Positions 1 to 9,737 of a stretch of 64,000 nucleotides of DNA are shown here, in pieces. Below the pieces are notes generated by a model. That model searched no databases. It had not been told where the DNA came from and saw only the letters and a list, made by a program, of their open reading frames with translations. The stretch comes from Asterias rubens (lineage: Eukaryota > Echinodermata > Asteroidea > Forcipulatida > Asteriidae), in contig NC_047067.1 of assembly GCF_902459465.1 (NCBI RefSeq), forward strand, positions 15,994,151 through 16,058,150. Direction: 5' to 3'. The position numbers and the translations under genes are program-made. Position 1 is the first letter of the stretch; every line of letters begins with the position of its first letter.

Positions 1-190
1 AGTGATGCAAATTTGTTTTCAAAACTCTCTAAAAAAACTGGATTACACAATAATTTGAACACACTTCAAAAACAAAAACAACATTCAAAAACTGCGCCAC
101 TTTGCTTGCTAACGAAGTGATTCAAAATAGTGTACAAAACCATCTCAAAAATAGGATTTCACAATTTTAACACATTTACTTAAAAAGTGT

Positions 191-262
191 TAGCAGAGCG
201 AGGTTTCGATCCTCGGACCTCTGGGTTATGGGCCCAGCACGCTTCCACTGCGCCACTCTGCT
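191..262 (-). tRNA. TRNAM-CAU: tRNA-iMet (CAT), class A
   Basis: Intact 72-nt copy with all stems paired; TTTTT lies 4 nt past the 3' end. The next copy starts 108 bp further along the plus strand. Confidence 0.92.
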
Positions 263-298
263 TGCTTACAAGGTGATACACATTTACTTAAAAAGTGT

Positions 299-370
299 TA
301 GCAGAGCGAGATTTCGATCCGGGAACCTCTGGGTTATGGGCCCAGCACGCTTCCACTGCGCCACTCTGCT
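299..370 (-). tRNA. tRNA-iMet (CAT), class C
   Basis: Acceptor and anticodon arms are intact; the T-stem has two mismatches. Same 108-bp pairing with a class A neighbour as at 2319. Confidence 0.6.
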
Positions 371-569
371 GGCTGCTCAGTGATGCAAATTTGTTTTCAA
401 AACTCTCTAAACAAACTGGATTACACAATAATTTGAACACACTTCAAAAACAAAAACAAAATTCAAAAACTGCGCCACTTTGCTTGCTAACGAAGTGATT
501 CAAAATAGTGTACAAAACCATCTCAAAAATAGGATTTCACAATTTTAACACATTTTACTTAAAAAGTGT

Positions 570-641
570 TAGCAGAGCGAGATTTCGATCCTCGGACCTC
601 TGGGTTATGGGCCCAGCACCCTTCCACTGCGCAACTCTGCT
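570..641 (-). tRNA. tRNA-iMet (CAT), class B variant
   Basis: One T-stem wobble plus two substitutions in the 5' half (plus strand reads CAGCACCC and GCAACTC), which weaken the D arm and A box. Confidence 0.6.
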
Positions 642-725
642 AGCTTACAGAGTGATGCAAAATAGTGTACAAAACCATCTCAAAAATAGGATTTCACATT
701 TTCAACACATTTACTTAAAAAGTGT

Positions 726-797
726 TAGCAGAGCGAGATTTATATGCGGGAACCTCTAGGTTATGGGCCCAGCACGCTTCCACTGCGCCACTCTGCC
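726..797 (-). pseudogene. tRNA-iMet pseudogene, class E
   Basis: The T loop and B box are replaced (plus strand reads TTTATATGCGGGAACC) and the first pair is changed (ends CTCTGCC). Transcription is unlikely. Confidence 0.65.
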
Positions 798-881
798 AGC
801 TTACAAAGTGATGCAAAATAGTGCACAAAACCATCTCAAAAATAGGATTTCACATTTTGAACACATTTACTTAAAAAGTGT

Positions 882-953
882 TAGCAGAGCGAGATTTCGA
901 TCCTCGGACCTCTGAGTTATGGGCCCAGCACGCTTCCACTTCGCCACTCTGCT
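882..953 (-). tRNA. tRNA-iMet (CAT), class B variant
   Basis: T-stem wobble, an anticodon-stem G:T change (CTGAGTTATGG on plus) and a D-arm change (CACTTCGCC on plus). Confidence 0.6.
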
Positions 954-1037
954 AGCTTACAAAGTGATGCAAAAAAGTGTACAAAACCATCTCAAAAATA
1001 GGATTGCACATTTTGAACACATTTACTTAAAAAGTGT

Positions 1038-1109
1038 TAGCAGAGCGATATTTCGATCCGGGAACCTCTGGGTTATGGGCCCAGCACGCTTCCACTGCGC
1101 CACTCTGCT
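1038..1109 (-). tRNA. tRNA-iMet-like (CAT), class D
   Basis: Anticodon arm intact, T-stem with three mismatches; probably on the way to a pseudogene. Confidence 0.4.
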
Positions 1110-1192
1110 AGCTGACAAGTGATGCAAAATAGTGTACAAAACCATCTCAAAAATAGGATTGCACATTTTGAACACATTTACTTAAAAAGTGT

Positions 1193-1263
1193 TAGCAGAG
1201 CGATATTTCGATCCGGGAACCTCTAAGTTATGGGCCAGCACGCTTCCACTGCGCCAATCTGCT
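1193..1263 (-). pseudogene. tRNA-iMet pseudogene, class D with deletion
   Basis: 71 nt: one C is missing beside the anticodon (plus TGGGCCAGC), and the acceptor stem is altered (CCAATCTGCT). Confidence 0.6.
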
Positions 1264-1347
1264 TGCTTACAAAGTGATGCAAAATAGTGTACAAAACCAT
1301 CTCAAAAATAGGATTTCACAACTTGAACACATTTACTTAAAAAGTGT

Positions 1348-1419
1348 TAGCAGAGCGAGGTTTCGATCCTCGGACCTCTGGGTTATGGGCCCAGCACGCT
1401 TCCACTGCGCCACTCTGCT
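1348..1419 (-). tRNA. TRNAM-CAU: tRNA-iMet (CAT), class A
   Basis: Identical to the copy at 191. The following 269-bp interval contains an A-rich spacer with a tRNA remnant. Confidence 0.92.
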
Positions 1420-1616
1420 TGCTGCACAGTGATGCAAATTTGTTTTCAAAACTTTTTAAAAAAACTGGATTACACAATAATTTGGAAACACTTTAAAAAA
1501 AAAAAAAAAAAAAAAACTGCGCCACTTTGCTTGCTAACAAAGTGATTCAAAATAGTGTACAAAACCATCTCAAAAATAGGATCTCACAATTGTAACACAT
1601 TTTACTTAAAAAGTGT

Positions 1617-1688
1617 TAGCAGAGCGAGATTTCGATCCGGGAACCTCTGGGTTATGGGCCCAGCACGCTTCCACTGCGCCACTTTGCT
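1617..1688 (-). tRNA. tRNA-iMet (CAT), class C variant
   Basis: T-stem mismatches plus a C-to-T change in the acceptor stem (plus CCACTTTGCT). Confidence 0.5.
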
Positions 1689-1778
1689 TGCTAACAAAGT
1701 GATTCAAAATAGTGTACAAAACCATCTCAAAAATAGGATTTCACAATTGGAACACATTTAAATATCCTTAAAAAGTGT

Positions 1779-1850
1779 TAGCAGAGCGAGATTTCGATCC
1801 GGGAACCTCTGGGTTATGGGCCCAGCACGCTTCCACTGCGCCACTTTGCT
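1779..1850 (-). tRNA. tRNA-iMet (CAT), class C variant
   Basis: Near-identical to the preceding copy, including the CCACTTTGCT acceptor change; 162-bp spacing. Confidence 0.5.
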
Positions 1851-1940
1851 TGCTAACAAAGTGATTCAAAATAGTGTACAAAACCATCTCAAAAATAGGA
1901 TTTCACAATTGGAACACATTTAAATATCCTTAAAAAGTGT

Positions 1941-2012
1941 TAGCAGAGCGAGGTTTCGATCCTCGGACCTCTGGGTTATGGGCCCAGCACGCTTCCACTG
2001 CGCCACTCTGCT
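1941..2012 (-). tRNA. TRNAM-CAU: tRNA-iMet (CAT), class A
   Basis: Intact copy. Its right side begins a stretch identical to window positions 1 onward, shifted by 2020 bp. Confidence 0.92.
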
Positions 2013-2210
2013 TGCTGCTCAGTGATGCAAATTTGTTTTCAAAACTCTCTAAAAAAACTGGATTACACAATAATTTGAACACACTTCAAAAACAAAAACA
2101 ACATTCAAAAACTGCGCCACTTTGCTTGCTAACGAAGTGATTCAAAATAGTGTACAAAACCATCTCAAAAATAGGATTTCACAATTTTAACACATTTACT
2201 TAAAAAGTGT

Positions 2211-2282
2211 TAGCAGAGCGAGGTTTCGATCCTCGGACCTCTGGGTTATGGGCCCAGCACGCTTCCACTGCGCCACTCTGCT
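2211..2282 (-). tRNA. TRNAM-CAU: tRNA-iMet (CAT), class A
   Basis: Intact; counterpart of the copy at 191 in the 2020-bp duplication. Confidence 0.92.
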
Positions 2283-2318
2283 TGCTTACAAGGTGATACA
2301 CATTTACTTAAAAAGTGT

Positions 2319-2390
2319 TAGCAGAGCGAGATTTCGATCCGGGAACCTCTGGGTTATGGGCCCAGCACGCTTCCACTGCGCCACTCTGCT
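2319..2390 (-). tRNA. tRNA-iMet (CAT), class C
   Basis: Counterpart of the copy at 299 in the 2020-bp duplication. Confidence 0.6.
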
Positions 2391-2588
2391 GGCTGCTCAG
2401 TGATGCAAATTTGTTTTCAAAACTCTCTAAACAAACTGGATTACACAATAATCTGAACACACTTCAAAAACAAAAACAAAATTCAAAAACTGCGCCACTT
2501 TGCTTGCTAACGAAGTGATTCAAAATAGTGTACAAAACCATCTCAAAAATAGAATTTCACATTTTGAACACATTTACTTAAAAAGTGT

Positions 2589-2660
2589 CAGCAGAGCGAG
2601 ATTTCGATCCTCGGACCTCTGGGTTATGGGCCCAGCACGCCTCCACTGCGCCACTCTGCT
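2589..2660 (-). tRNA. tRNA-iMet (CAT), class B, G73
   Basis: The discriminator is G rather than A (plus GTGTCAGCAGAG), and there is a D-loop substitution (CACGCCTCC). Confidence 0.65.
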
Positions 2661-2743
2661 AGCTTACAAGTGATGCAAAATAGTGTACAAAACAATCTCA
2701 AAAGTAGGATTTCACAATTGGAACACATTTCCTTAAAAATTAT

Positions 2744-2815
2744 TAGCAGAGCGAGGTTTCGATCCTCGGACCTCTGGGTTATGGGCCCAGCACGCTTCCA
2801 CTGCGCCACTCTGCT
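2744..2815 (-). tRNA. TRNAM-CAU: tRNA-iMet (CAT), class A
   Basis: Intact. The 3' flank differs (ATAATTTTTAAG) but still carries TTTTT. Confidence 0.92.
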
Positions 2816-3012
2816 TGCTGAACAGTGATGCAAATTTGTTTTCAAAACTTTTTTTAAAAACTGGATTACACAATAATTTGGAAACACTAAAAAAAAAAAA
2901 AAAAAAACTGCGCCACTTTGCTTGCTAACAAAGTGATTCAAAATAGTGTACAAAACCATCTCAAAAATAGGATTTCACAATTGGAACACATCTAAATATC
3001 CTTAAAAAGTGT

Positions 3013-3084
3013 TAGCAGAGCGAGGTTTCGATCCTCGGACTTTTGGGTTATGGGCCCAGCACGCTTCCACTGCGCCACTCTGCT
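3013..3084 (-). tRNA. tRNA-iMet (CAT), class A variant
   Basis: Two C-to-T changes between T-stem and anticodon stem (plus GGACTTTTGGG). Confidence 0.7.
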
Positions 3085-3269
3085 TGCTGCTCAGTGATAC
3101 AAATTTGTTTTCAAAACTCTCTAAAAAAACTGGATTACACAATAATTTGAACACACTTCAAAAACAAAAACTGCGCCACTTTGCTTGCTAACGAAGTGAT
3201 TCAAAATAGTGTACAAAACCATCTCAAAAATAGGATTTCACAATTTTAACACATTTACTTAAAAAGTGT

Positions 3270-3341
3270 TAGCAGAGCGAGGTTTCGATCCTCGGACCTC
3301 TGGGTTATGGGCCCAGCACGCTTCCACTGCGCCACTCTGCT
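3270..3341 (-). tRNA. TRNAM-CAU: tRNA-iMet (CAT), class A
   Basis: Intact; a shortened spacer precedes it (257 bp from the previous copy). Confidence 0.92.
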
Positions 3342-3431
3342 TGCTTACAAAGTGATGCAAAATAGTGTACAAAACCATCACAAAAAATGGATTTCACAAT
3401 TTGAACACATTTAAATTTCCTTAAAAAGTCC

Positions 3432-3503
3432 TAGCAGAGCGAGGTTTCGATCCTCGGACCTCTGGGTTATGGGCCCAGCACGCTTCCACTGCGCCACTCT
3501 GCT
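3432..3503 (-). tRNA. TRNAM-CAU: tRNA-iMet (CAT), class A
   Basis: Intact; 3' flank GGACTTTTTAAG keeps the T5 run. Confidence 0.92.
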
Positions 3504-3588
3504 TGCTTACAAAGTGATGCAAAATAGTGTACAAAACCATCTCAAAAATAGGATTTCACAATTTGAACACATTTACTTAAAAAAGTAT

Positions 3589-3660
3589 TAGCAGAGCGAG
3601 ATTTCGATCCGGGAACCTCTGGGTTATGGGCCCAGCACGCTTCCACTGCGCCACTCTGCT
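3589..3660 (-). tRNA. tRNA-iMet (CAT), class C
   Basis: T-stem mismatched; T6 run in the 3' flank. Confidence 0.6.
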
Positions 3661-3696
3661 TGCTTACAAGGTGATATACATTTACTTAAAAAGTGT

Positions 3697-3730
3697 TAGC
3701 AGAGCGAGATTTCGATCCGGGAACTTTGCT
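3697..3730 (-). pseudogene. Internally deleted tRNA-iMet remnant
   Basis: 34 nt: the T arm joins directly to the 5' acceptor end (plus GGGAACTTTGCT). The anticodon and D arms are gone. Confidence 0.8.
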
Positions 3731-3820
3731 TGCTAACAAAGTGATTCAAAATAGTGTACAAAACCATCTCAAAAATAGGATTTCACAATTGGAACACATT
3801 TAAATATCCTTAAAAAGTGT

Positions 3821-3892
3821 TAGCAGAGCGAGGTTTCGATCCTCGGACCTCTGGGTTATGGGCCCAGCACGCTTCCACTGCGCCACTCTGCT
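3821..3892 (-). tRNA. TRNAM-CAU: tRNA-iMet (CAT), class A
   Basis: Intact copy, 270 bp before the next. Confidence 0.92.
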
Positions 3893-4090
3893 TGCTGCAC
3901 AGTGATGCAAATTTGTTTTCAAAACTTTTTTAAAAAACTGGATTACACAATAATTTGAACACACTTCAAAAACAAAAACAACATTCAAAAACTGCGCCAC
4001 TTTGCTTGCTAACGAAGTGATTCAAAATAGTGTACAAAACCATCTCAAAAATAGGATTTCACAATTTTAACACATTTACTTAAAAAGTGT

Positions 4091-4162
4091 TAGCAGAGCG
4101 AGGTTTCGATCCTCGGACCTCTGGGTTATGGGCCCAGCACGCTTCCACTGCGCCACTCTGCT
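4091..4162 (-). tRNA. TRNAM-CAU: tRNA-iMet (CAT), class A
   Basis: Intact; first of two adjacent class A copies 155 bp apart. Confidence 0.92.
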
Positions 4163-4245
4163 TGCTTCAAAGTGATGCAAAATAGTGTACAAAACCATCT
4201 CAAAAAATGGATTTCACAATTTGAACACATTTACTTAAAAAGTGT

Positions 4246-4317
4246 TAGCAGAGCGAGGTTTCGATCCTCGGACCTCTGGGTTATGGGCCCAGCACGCTTC
4301 CACTGCGCCACTCTGCT
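4246..4317 (-). tRNA. TRNAM-CAU: tRNA-iMet (CAT), class A
   Basis: Intact; followed at 108 bp by a class C copy, the same pair seen at 191/299. Confidence 0.92.
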
Positions 4318-4353
4318 TGCTTACAAGGTGATACACATTTACTTAAAAAGTGT

Positions 4354-4425
4354 TAGCAGAGCGAGATTTCGATCCGGGAACCTCTTGGTTATGGGCCCAG
4401 CACGCTTCCACTGCGCCACTCTGCT
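4354..4425 (-). tRNA. tRNA-iMet (CAT), class C variant
   Basis: Extra change in the anticodon stem (plus CCTCTTGGTT). Confidence 0.5.
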
Positions 4426-4624
4426 GGCTGCTCAGTGATGCAAATTTGTTTTCAAAACTCTCTAAACAAACTGGATTACACAATAATTTGAACACACTTC
4501 AAAAACAAAAACAAAATTCAAAAACTGCGCCACTTTGCTTGCTAACGAAGTGATTCAAAATAGTGTACAAAACCATCTCAAAAATAGGATTTCACAATTT
4601 TAACACATTTTACTTAAAAAGTGT

Positions 4625-4696
4625 TAGCAGAGCGAGATTTCGATCCTCGGACCTCTGGGTTATGGGCACAGCACCCTTCCACTGCGCAACTCTGCT
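4625..4696 (-). tRNA. tRNA-iMet (CAT), class B variant
   Basis: Substitutions beside the anticodon (plus TATGGGCACAGC) and in the D arm (GCAACTC). Confidence 0.5.
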
Positions 4697-4780
4697 TGCT
4701 TACAAAGTGATGCAAAATAGTGTACAAAACCATCTCAAAAATAGAATTTCACATTTTGAACACATTTACTTAAAAAGTGT

Positions 4781-4852
4781 CAGCAGAGCGAGATTTCGAT
4801 CCTCGGACCTCTGGGTTATGGGCCCAGCACGCCTCCACTGCGCCACTCTGCT
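4781..4852 (-). tRNA. tRNA-iMet (CAT), class B, G73
   Basis: Same G73 and D-loop changes as the copy at 2589. Confidence 0.65.
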
Positions 4853-4935
4853 AGCTGACAAGTGATGCAAAACAGTGTACAAAACAATCTCAAAAGTAGG
4901 ATTTCACAATTTGAACACATTTACTTAAAAAGTGT

Positions 4936-5007
4936 TAGCAGATCGAGGTTTTGATCCTCGGACCTCTGGGTTAAGGGTCCAGCACGCTTCCACTGCGCCA
5001 CTCTGCT
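4936..5007 (-). tRNA. tRNA on iMet backbone, anticodon CTT
   Basis: Plus strand reads GGTTAAGGG where intact copies read GGTTATGGG, so the anticodon is CTT (lysine box) instead of CAT. It also has a T-loop change (TTTTGATCC), an acceptor change (GCAGATCG) and an anticodon-stem A:C mismatch. Probably decaying. Confidence 0.5.
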
Positions 5008-5091
5008 AGCTTACAGAGTGATGCAAAATAGTGTACAAAACCATCTCAAAAATAGGATTTCACATTTTCAACACATTTACTTAAAAAGTGT

Positions 5092-5163
5092 TAGCAGAGC
5101 GAGATTTATATGCGGGAACCTCTAGGTTATGGGCCCAGCACGCTTCCACTGCGCCACTCTGCC
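5092..5163 (-). pseudogene. tRNA-iMet pseudogene, class E
   Basis: B box lost (TTTATATGCGGG on plus); same lesion set as the copy at 726. Confidence 0.65.
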
Positions 5164-5247
5164 AGCTTACAAAGTGATGCAAAATAGTGCACAAAACCAT
5201 CTCAAAAATAGGATTTCACAATTTGAACACATTTACTTAAAAAGTGT

Positions 5248-5319
5248 CAGCAGAGCGAGATTTCGATCCTCGGACCTCTGGGTTATGGGCCCAGCACGCT
5301 TCCACTGCGCCACTCTGCT
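5248..5319 (-). tRNA. tRNA-iMet (CAT), class B, G73
   Basis: G73; otherwise only the T-stem wobble separates it from intact. Confidence 0.7.
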
Positions 5320-5355
5320 TGCTTACAAGGTGATACACATTTACTTAAAAAGTGT

Positions 5356-5427
5356 TAGCAGAGCGAGATTTCGATCCGGGAACCTCTGGGTTATGGGCCC
5401 AGCACGCTTCCACTGCGCCACTCTGCT
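5356..5427 (-). tRNA. tRNA-iMet (CAT), class C
   Basis: T-stem mismatched; 108 bp from the previous copy. Confidence 0.6.
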
Positions 5428-5625
5428 GGCTGCTCAGTGATGCAAATTTGTTTTCAAAACTCTCTAAACAAACTGGATTACACAATAATTTGAACACACT
5501 TCAAAAACAAAAACAAAATTCAAAAACTGCGCCACTTTGCTTGCTAACGAAGTGATTCAAAATAGTGTACAAAACCATCTCAAAAATAGAATTTCACATT
5601 TTGAACACATTTACTTAAAAAGTGT

Positions 5626-5697
5626 CAGCAGAGCGAGATTTCGATCCTCGGACCTCTGGGTTATGGGCCCAGCACGCCTCCACTGCGCCACTCTGCT
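5626..5697 (-). tRNA. tRNA-iMet (CAT), class B, G73
   Basis: Counterpart of 2589 at a 3037-bp shift; opens the second copy of the large duplication. Confidence 0.65.
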
Positions 5698-5780
5698 AGC
5701 TTACAAGTGATGCAAAATAGTGTACAAAACAATCTCAAAAGTAGGATTTCACAATTGGAACACATTTCCTTAAAAATTAT

Positions 5781-5852
5781 TAGCAGAGCGAGGTTTCGAT
5801 CCTCGGACCTCTGGGTTATGGGCCCAGCACGCTTCCACTGCGCCACTCTGCT
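5781..5852 (-). tRNA. TRNAM-CAU: tRNA-iMet (CAT), class A
   Basis: Intact; counterpart of 2744. Confidence 0.92.
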
Positions 5853-6049
5853 TGCTGAACAGTGATGCAAATTTGTTTTCAAAACTTTTTTTAAAAACTG
5901 GATTACACAATAATTTGGAAACACTAAAAAAAAAAAAAAAAAAACTGCGCCACTTTGCTTGCTAACAAAGTGATTCAAAATAGTGTACAAAACCATCTCA
6001 AAAATAGGATTTCACAATTGGAACACATCTAAATATCCTTAAAAAGTGT

Positions 6050-6120
6050 TAGCAGAGCGAGGTTTCGATCCTCGGACTTTGGGTTATGGGCCCAGCACGC
6101 TTCCACTGCGCCACTCTGCT
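6050..6120 (-). tRNA. tRNA-iMet (CAT), class A, 71 nt
   Basis: Counterpart of 3013 with one base fewer (plus GGACTTTGGG). The deletion falls at the variable loop and anticodon stem. Confidence 0.55.
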
Positions 6121-6305
6121 TGCTGCTCAGTGATACAAATTTGTTTTCAAAACTCTCTAAAAAAACTGGATTACACAATAATTTGAACACACTTCAAAAA
6201 CAAAAACTGCGCCACTTTGCTTGCTAACGAAGTGATTCAAAATAGTGTACAAAACCATCTCAAAAATAGGATTTCACAATTTTAACACATTTACTTAAAA
6301 AGTGT

Positions 6306-6377
6306 TAGCAGAGCGAGGTTTCGATCCTCGGACCTCTGGGTTATGGGCCCAGCACGCTTCCACTGCGCCACTCTGCT
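6306..6377 (-). tRNA. TRNAM-CAU: tRNA-iMet (CAT), class A
   Basis: Intact; counterpart of 3270 at 3036 bp. Confidence 0.92.
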
Positions 6378-6467
6378 TGCTTACAAAGTGATGCAAAATA
6401 GTGTACAAAACCATCACAAAAAATGGATTTCACAATTTGAACACATTTAAATTTCCTTAAAAAGTCC

Positions 6468-6539
6468 TAGCAGAGCGAGGTTTCGATCCTCGGACCTCTG
6501 GGTTATGGGCCCAGCACGCTTCCACTGCGCCACTCTGCT
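6468..6539 (-). tRNA. TRNAM-CAU: tRNA-iMet (CAT), class A
   Basis: Intact; counterpart of 3432. Confidence 0.92.
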
Positions 6540-6624
6540 TGCTTACAAAGTGATTCAAAATAGTGTACAAAACCATCTCAAAAATAGGATTTCACAATTT
6601 GAACACATTTACTTAAAAAAGTAT

Positions 6625-6696
6625 TAGCAGAGCGAGATTTCGATCCGGGAACCTCTGGGTTATGGGCCCAGCACGCTTCCACTGCGCCACTCTGCT
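6625..6696 (-). tRNA. tRNA-iMet (CAT), class C
   Basis: Counterpart of 3589. Confidence 0.6.
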
Positions 6697-6732
6697 TGCT
6701 TACAAGGTGATATACATTTACTTAAAAAGTGT

Positions 6733-6766
6733 TAGCAGAGCGAGATTTCGATCCGGGAACTTTGTT
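6733..6766 (-). pseudogene. Internally deleted tRNA-iMet remnant
   Basis: Counterpart of 3697 with the same deletion plus one further substitution (TTTGTT). The deletion predates the 3-kb duplication. Confidence 0.8.
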
Positions 6767-6856
6767 TGCTAACAAAGTGATTCAAAATAGTGTACAAAAC
6801 CATCTCAAAAATAGGATTTCACAATTGGAACACATTTAAATATCCTTAAAAAGTGT

Positions 6857-6928
6857 TAGCAGAGCGAGGTTTCGATCCTCGGACCTCTGGGTTATGGGCC
6901 CAGCACGCTTCCACTGCGCCACTCTGCT
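6857..6928 (-). tRNA. TRNAM-CAU: tRNA-iMet (CAT), class A
   Basis: Intact; counterpart of 3821. Confidence 0.92.
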
Positions 6929-7126
6929 TGCTGCACAGTGATGCAAATTTGTTTTCAAAACTTTTTTAAAAAACTGGATTACACAATAATTTGAACACAC
7001 TTCAAAAACAAAAACAACATTCAAAAACTGCGCCACTTTGCTTGCTAACGAAGTGATTCAAAATAGTGTACAAAACCATCTCAAAAATAGGATTTCACAA
7101 TTTTAACACATTTACTTAAAAAGTGT

Positions 7127-7198
7127 TAGCAGAGCGAGGTTTCGATCCTCGGACCTCTGGGTTATGGGCCCAGCACGCTTCCACTGCGCCACTCTGCT
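7127..7198 (-). tRNA. TRNAM-CAU: tRNA-iMet (CAT), class A
   Basis: Intact; counterpart of 4091. Confidence 0.92.
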
Positions 7199-7281
7199 TG
7201 CTTCAAAGTGATGCAAAATAGTGTACAAAACCATCTCAAAAAATGGATTTCACAATTTGAACACATTTACTTAAAAAGTGT

Positions 7282-7353
7282 TAGCAGAGCGAGGTTTCGA
7301 TCCTCGGACCTCTGGGTTATGGGCCCAGCACGCTTCCACTGCGCCACTCTGCT
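7282..7353 (-). tRNA. TRNAM-CAU: tRNA-iMet (CAT), class A
   Basis: Intact; counterpart of 4246. Confidence 0.92.
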
Positions 7354-7389
7354 TGCTAACAAGGTGATACACATTTACTTAAAAAGTGT

Positions 7390-7461
7390 TAGCAGAGCGA
7401 GATTTCGATCCGGGAACCTCTGGGTTATGGGCCCAGCACGCTTCCACTGCGCCACTCTGCT
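7390..7461 (-). tRNA. tRNA-iMet (CAT), class C
   Basis: Counterpart of 4354 but without its anticodon-stem change. Confidence 0.6.
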
Positions 7462-7660
7462 GGCTGCTCAGTGATGCAAATTTGTTTTCAAAACTCTCTA
7501 AACAAACTGGATTACACAATAATTTGAACACACTTCAAAAACAAAAACAAAATTCAAAAACTGCGCCACTTTGCTTGCTAACGAAGTGATTCAAAATAGT
7601 GTACAAAACCATCTCAAAAATAGGATTTCACAATTTTAACACATTTTACTTAAAAAGTGT

Positions 7661-7732
7661 TAGCAGAGCGAGATTTCGATCCTCGGACCTCTGGGTTATG
7701 GGCACAGCACCCTTCCACTGCGCAACTCTGCT
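7661..7732 (-). tRNA. tRNA-iMet (CAT), class B variant
   Basis: Counterpart of 4625 with the same GGGCACAGC and GCAACTC changes. Confidence 0.5.
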
Positions 7733-7816
7733 TGCTTACAAAGTGATGCAAAATAGTGTACAAAACCATCTCAAAAATAGAATTTCACATTTTGAACACA
7801 TTTACTTAAAAAGTGT

Positions 7817-7888
7817 CAGCAGAGCGAGATTTCGATCCTCGGACCTCTGGGTTATGGGCCCAGCACGCCTCCACTGCGCCACTCTGCT
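7817..7888 (-). tRNA. tRNA-iMet (CAT), class B, G73
   Basis: Counterpart of 4781. Confidence 0.65.
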
Positions 7889-7971
7889 AGCTGACAAGTG
7901 ATGCAAAATAGTGTACAAAACAATCTCAAAAGTAGGATTTCACAATTTGAACACATTTACTTAAAAAGTGT

Positions 7972-8043
7972 TAGCAGATCGAGGTTTCGATCCTCGGACC
8001 TCTGGGTTAAGGGTCCAGCACGCTTCCACTGCGCCACTCTGCT
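7972..8043 (-). tRNA. tRNA on iMet backbone, anticodon CTT
   Basis: Counterpart of 4936. The anticodon is CTT, but the T loop here is intact (TTTCGATCC on plus). Confidence 0.55.
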
Positions 8044-8127
8044 AGCTTACAGAGTGATGCAAAATAGTGTACAAAACCATCTCAAAAATAGGATTTAACA
8101 TTTTCAACACATTTACTTAAAAAGTGT

Positions 8128-8199
8128 TAGCAGAGCGAGATTTATATGCGGGAACCTCTAGGTTATGGGCCCAGCACGCTTCCACTGCGCCACTCTGCC
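8128..8199 (-). pseudogene. tRNA-iMet pseudogene, class E
   Basis: B box lost; counterpart of 5092. Confidence 0.65.
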
Positions 8200-8283
8200 A
8201 GCTTACAAAGTGATGCAAAATAGTGCACAAAACCATCTCAAAAATAGGATTTCACATTTTGAACACATTTACTTAAAAAGTGT

Positions 8284-8355
8284 TAGCAGAGCGAGATTTC
8301 GATCCTCGGACCTCTGAGTTATGGGCCCAGCACGCTTCCACTTCGCCACTCTGCT
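8284..8355 (-). tRNA. tRNA-iMet (CAT), class B variant
   Basis: Same CTGAGTTATGG and CACTTCGCC changes as the copy at 882. Confidence 0.6.
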
Positions 8356-8439
8356 AGCTTACAAAGTGATGCAAAATAGTGTACAAAACCATCTCAAAAA
8401 TAGGATTGCACATTTTGAACACATTTACTTAAAAAGTGT

Positions 8440-8511
8440 TAGCAGAGCGATATTTCGATCCGGGAACCTCTGGGTTATGGGCCCAGCACGCTTCCACTGC
8501 GCCACTCTGCT
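8440..8511 (-). tRNA. tRNA-iMet-like (CAT), class D
   Basis: T-stem with three mismatches; repeated 691 bp later at 9131. Confidence 0.4.
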
Positions 8512-8547
8512 TGCTTACAAGGTGATACATATTTACTTAAAAAGTGT

Positions 8548-8619
8548 TAGCAGAGCGAGATTTCGATCCGGGAACCTCTGGGTTATGGGCCCAGCACGCT
8601 TCCACTGCGCCACTCTGCT
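8548..8619 (-). tRNA. tRNA-iMet (CAT), class C
   Basis: T-stem mismatched; repeated at 9239. Confidence 0.6.
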
Positions 8620-8818
8620 GGCTGCTCAGTGATGCAAATTTGTTTTCAAAACTCTCTAAACAAACTGGATTACGCAATAATTTGAACACACTTGAAAAAC
8701 AAAAACAAAATTCAAAAACTGCGCCACTTTGCTTGCTAACGAAGTGATTCAAAATAGTGTACAAAACCATCTCAAAAATAGGATTTCACAATTTTAACAC
8801 ATTTTACTTAAAAAGTGT

Positions 8819-8890
8819 TAGCAGAGCGAGATTTCGATCCTCGGACCTCTGGGTTATGGGCCCAGCACCCTTCCACTGCGCAACTCTGCT
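8819..8890 (-). tRNA. tRNA-iMet (CAT), class B variant
   Basis: D-arm changes CAGCACCC and GCAACTC as at 570; repeated at 9510. Confidence 0.6.
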
Positions 8891-8974
8891 TGCTTACAAA
8901 GTGATGCAAAATAGTGTACAAAACCATCTCAAAAATAGAATTTCACATTTTGAACACATTTACTTAAAAAGTGT

Positions 8975-9046
8975 TAGCAGAGCGAGATTTCGATCCTCGG
9001 ACCTCTGAGTTATGGGCCCAGCACGCTTCCACTTCGCCACTCTGCT
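8975..9046 (-). tRNA. tRNA-iMet (CAT), class B variant
   Basis: CTGAGTTATGG and CACTTCGCC changes; counterpart of 8284 at 691 bp. Confidence 0.6.
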
Positions 9047-9130
9047 AGCTTACAAAGTGATGCAAAATAGTGTACAAAACCATCTCAAAAATAGGATTGC
9101 ACATTTTGAACACATTTACTTAAAAAGTGT

Positions 9131-9202
9131 TAGCAGAGCGATATTTCGATCCGGGAACCTCTGGGTTATGGGCCCAGCACGCTTCCACTGCGCCACTCTG
9201 CT
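9131..9202 (-). tRNA. tRNA-iMet-like (CAT), class D
   Basis: Counterpart of 8440. Confidence 0.4.
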
Positions 9203-9238
9203 TGCTTACAAGGTGATACATATTTACTTAAAAAGTGT

Positions 9239-9310
9239 TAGCAGAGCGAGATTTCGATCCGGGAACCTCTGGGTTATGGGCCCAGCACGCTTCCACTGCG
9301 CCACTCTGCT
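9239..9310 (-). tRNA. tRNA-iMet (CAT), class C
   Basis: Counterpart of 8548. Confidence 0.6.
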
Positions 9311-9509
9311 GGCTGCTCAGTGATGCAAATTTGTTTTCAAAACTCTCTAAACAAACTGGATTACGCAATAATTTGAACACACTTGAAAAACAAAAACAAA
9401 ATTCAAAAACTGCGCCACTTTGCTTGCTAACGAAGTGATTCAAAATAGTGTACAAAACCATCTCAAAAATAGGATTTCACAATTTTAACACATTTTACTT
9501 AAAAAGTGT

Positions 9510-9581
9510 TAGCAGAGCGAGATTTCGATCCTCGGACCTCTGGGTTATGGGCCCAGCACCCTTCCACTGCGCAACTCTGCT
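9510..9581 (-). tRNA. tRNA-iMet (CAT), class B variant
   Basis: Counterpart of 8819. Confidence 0.6.
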
Positions 9582-9665
9582 TGCTTACAAAGTGATGCAA
9601 AATAGTGTACAAAACCATCTCAAAAATAGAATTTCACAATTTGAACACATTTACTTAAAAAGTGT

Positions 9666-9737
9666 CAGCAGAGCGAGATTTCGATCCTCGGACCTCTGGG
9701 TTATGGGCCCAGCACGCCTCCACTGCGCCACTCTGCT
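9666..9737 (-). tRNA. tRNA-iMet (CAT), class B, G73
   Basis: Same variant as 2589 and 4781. Confidence 0.65.
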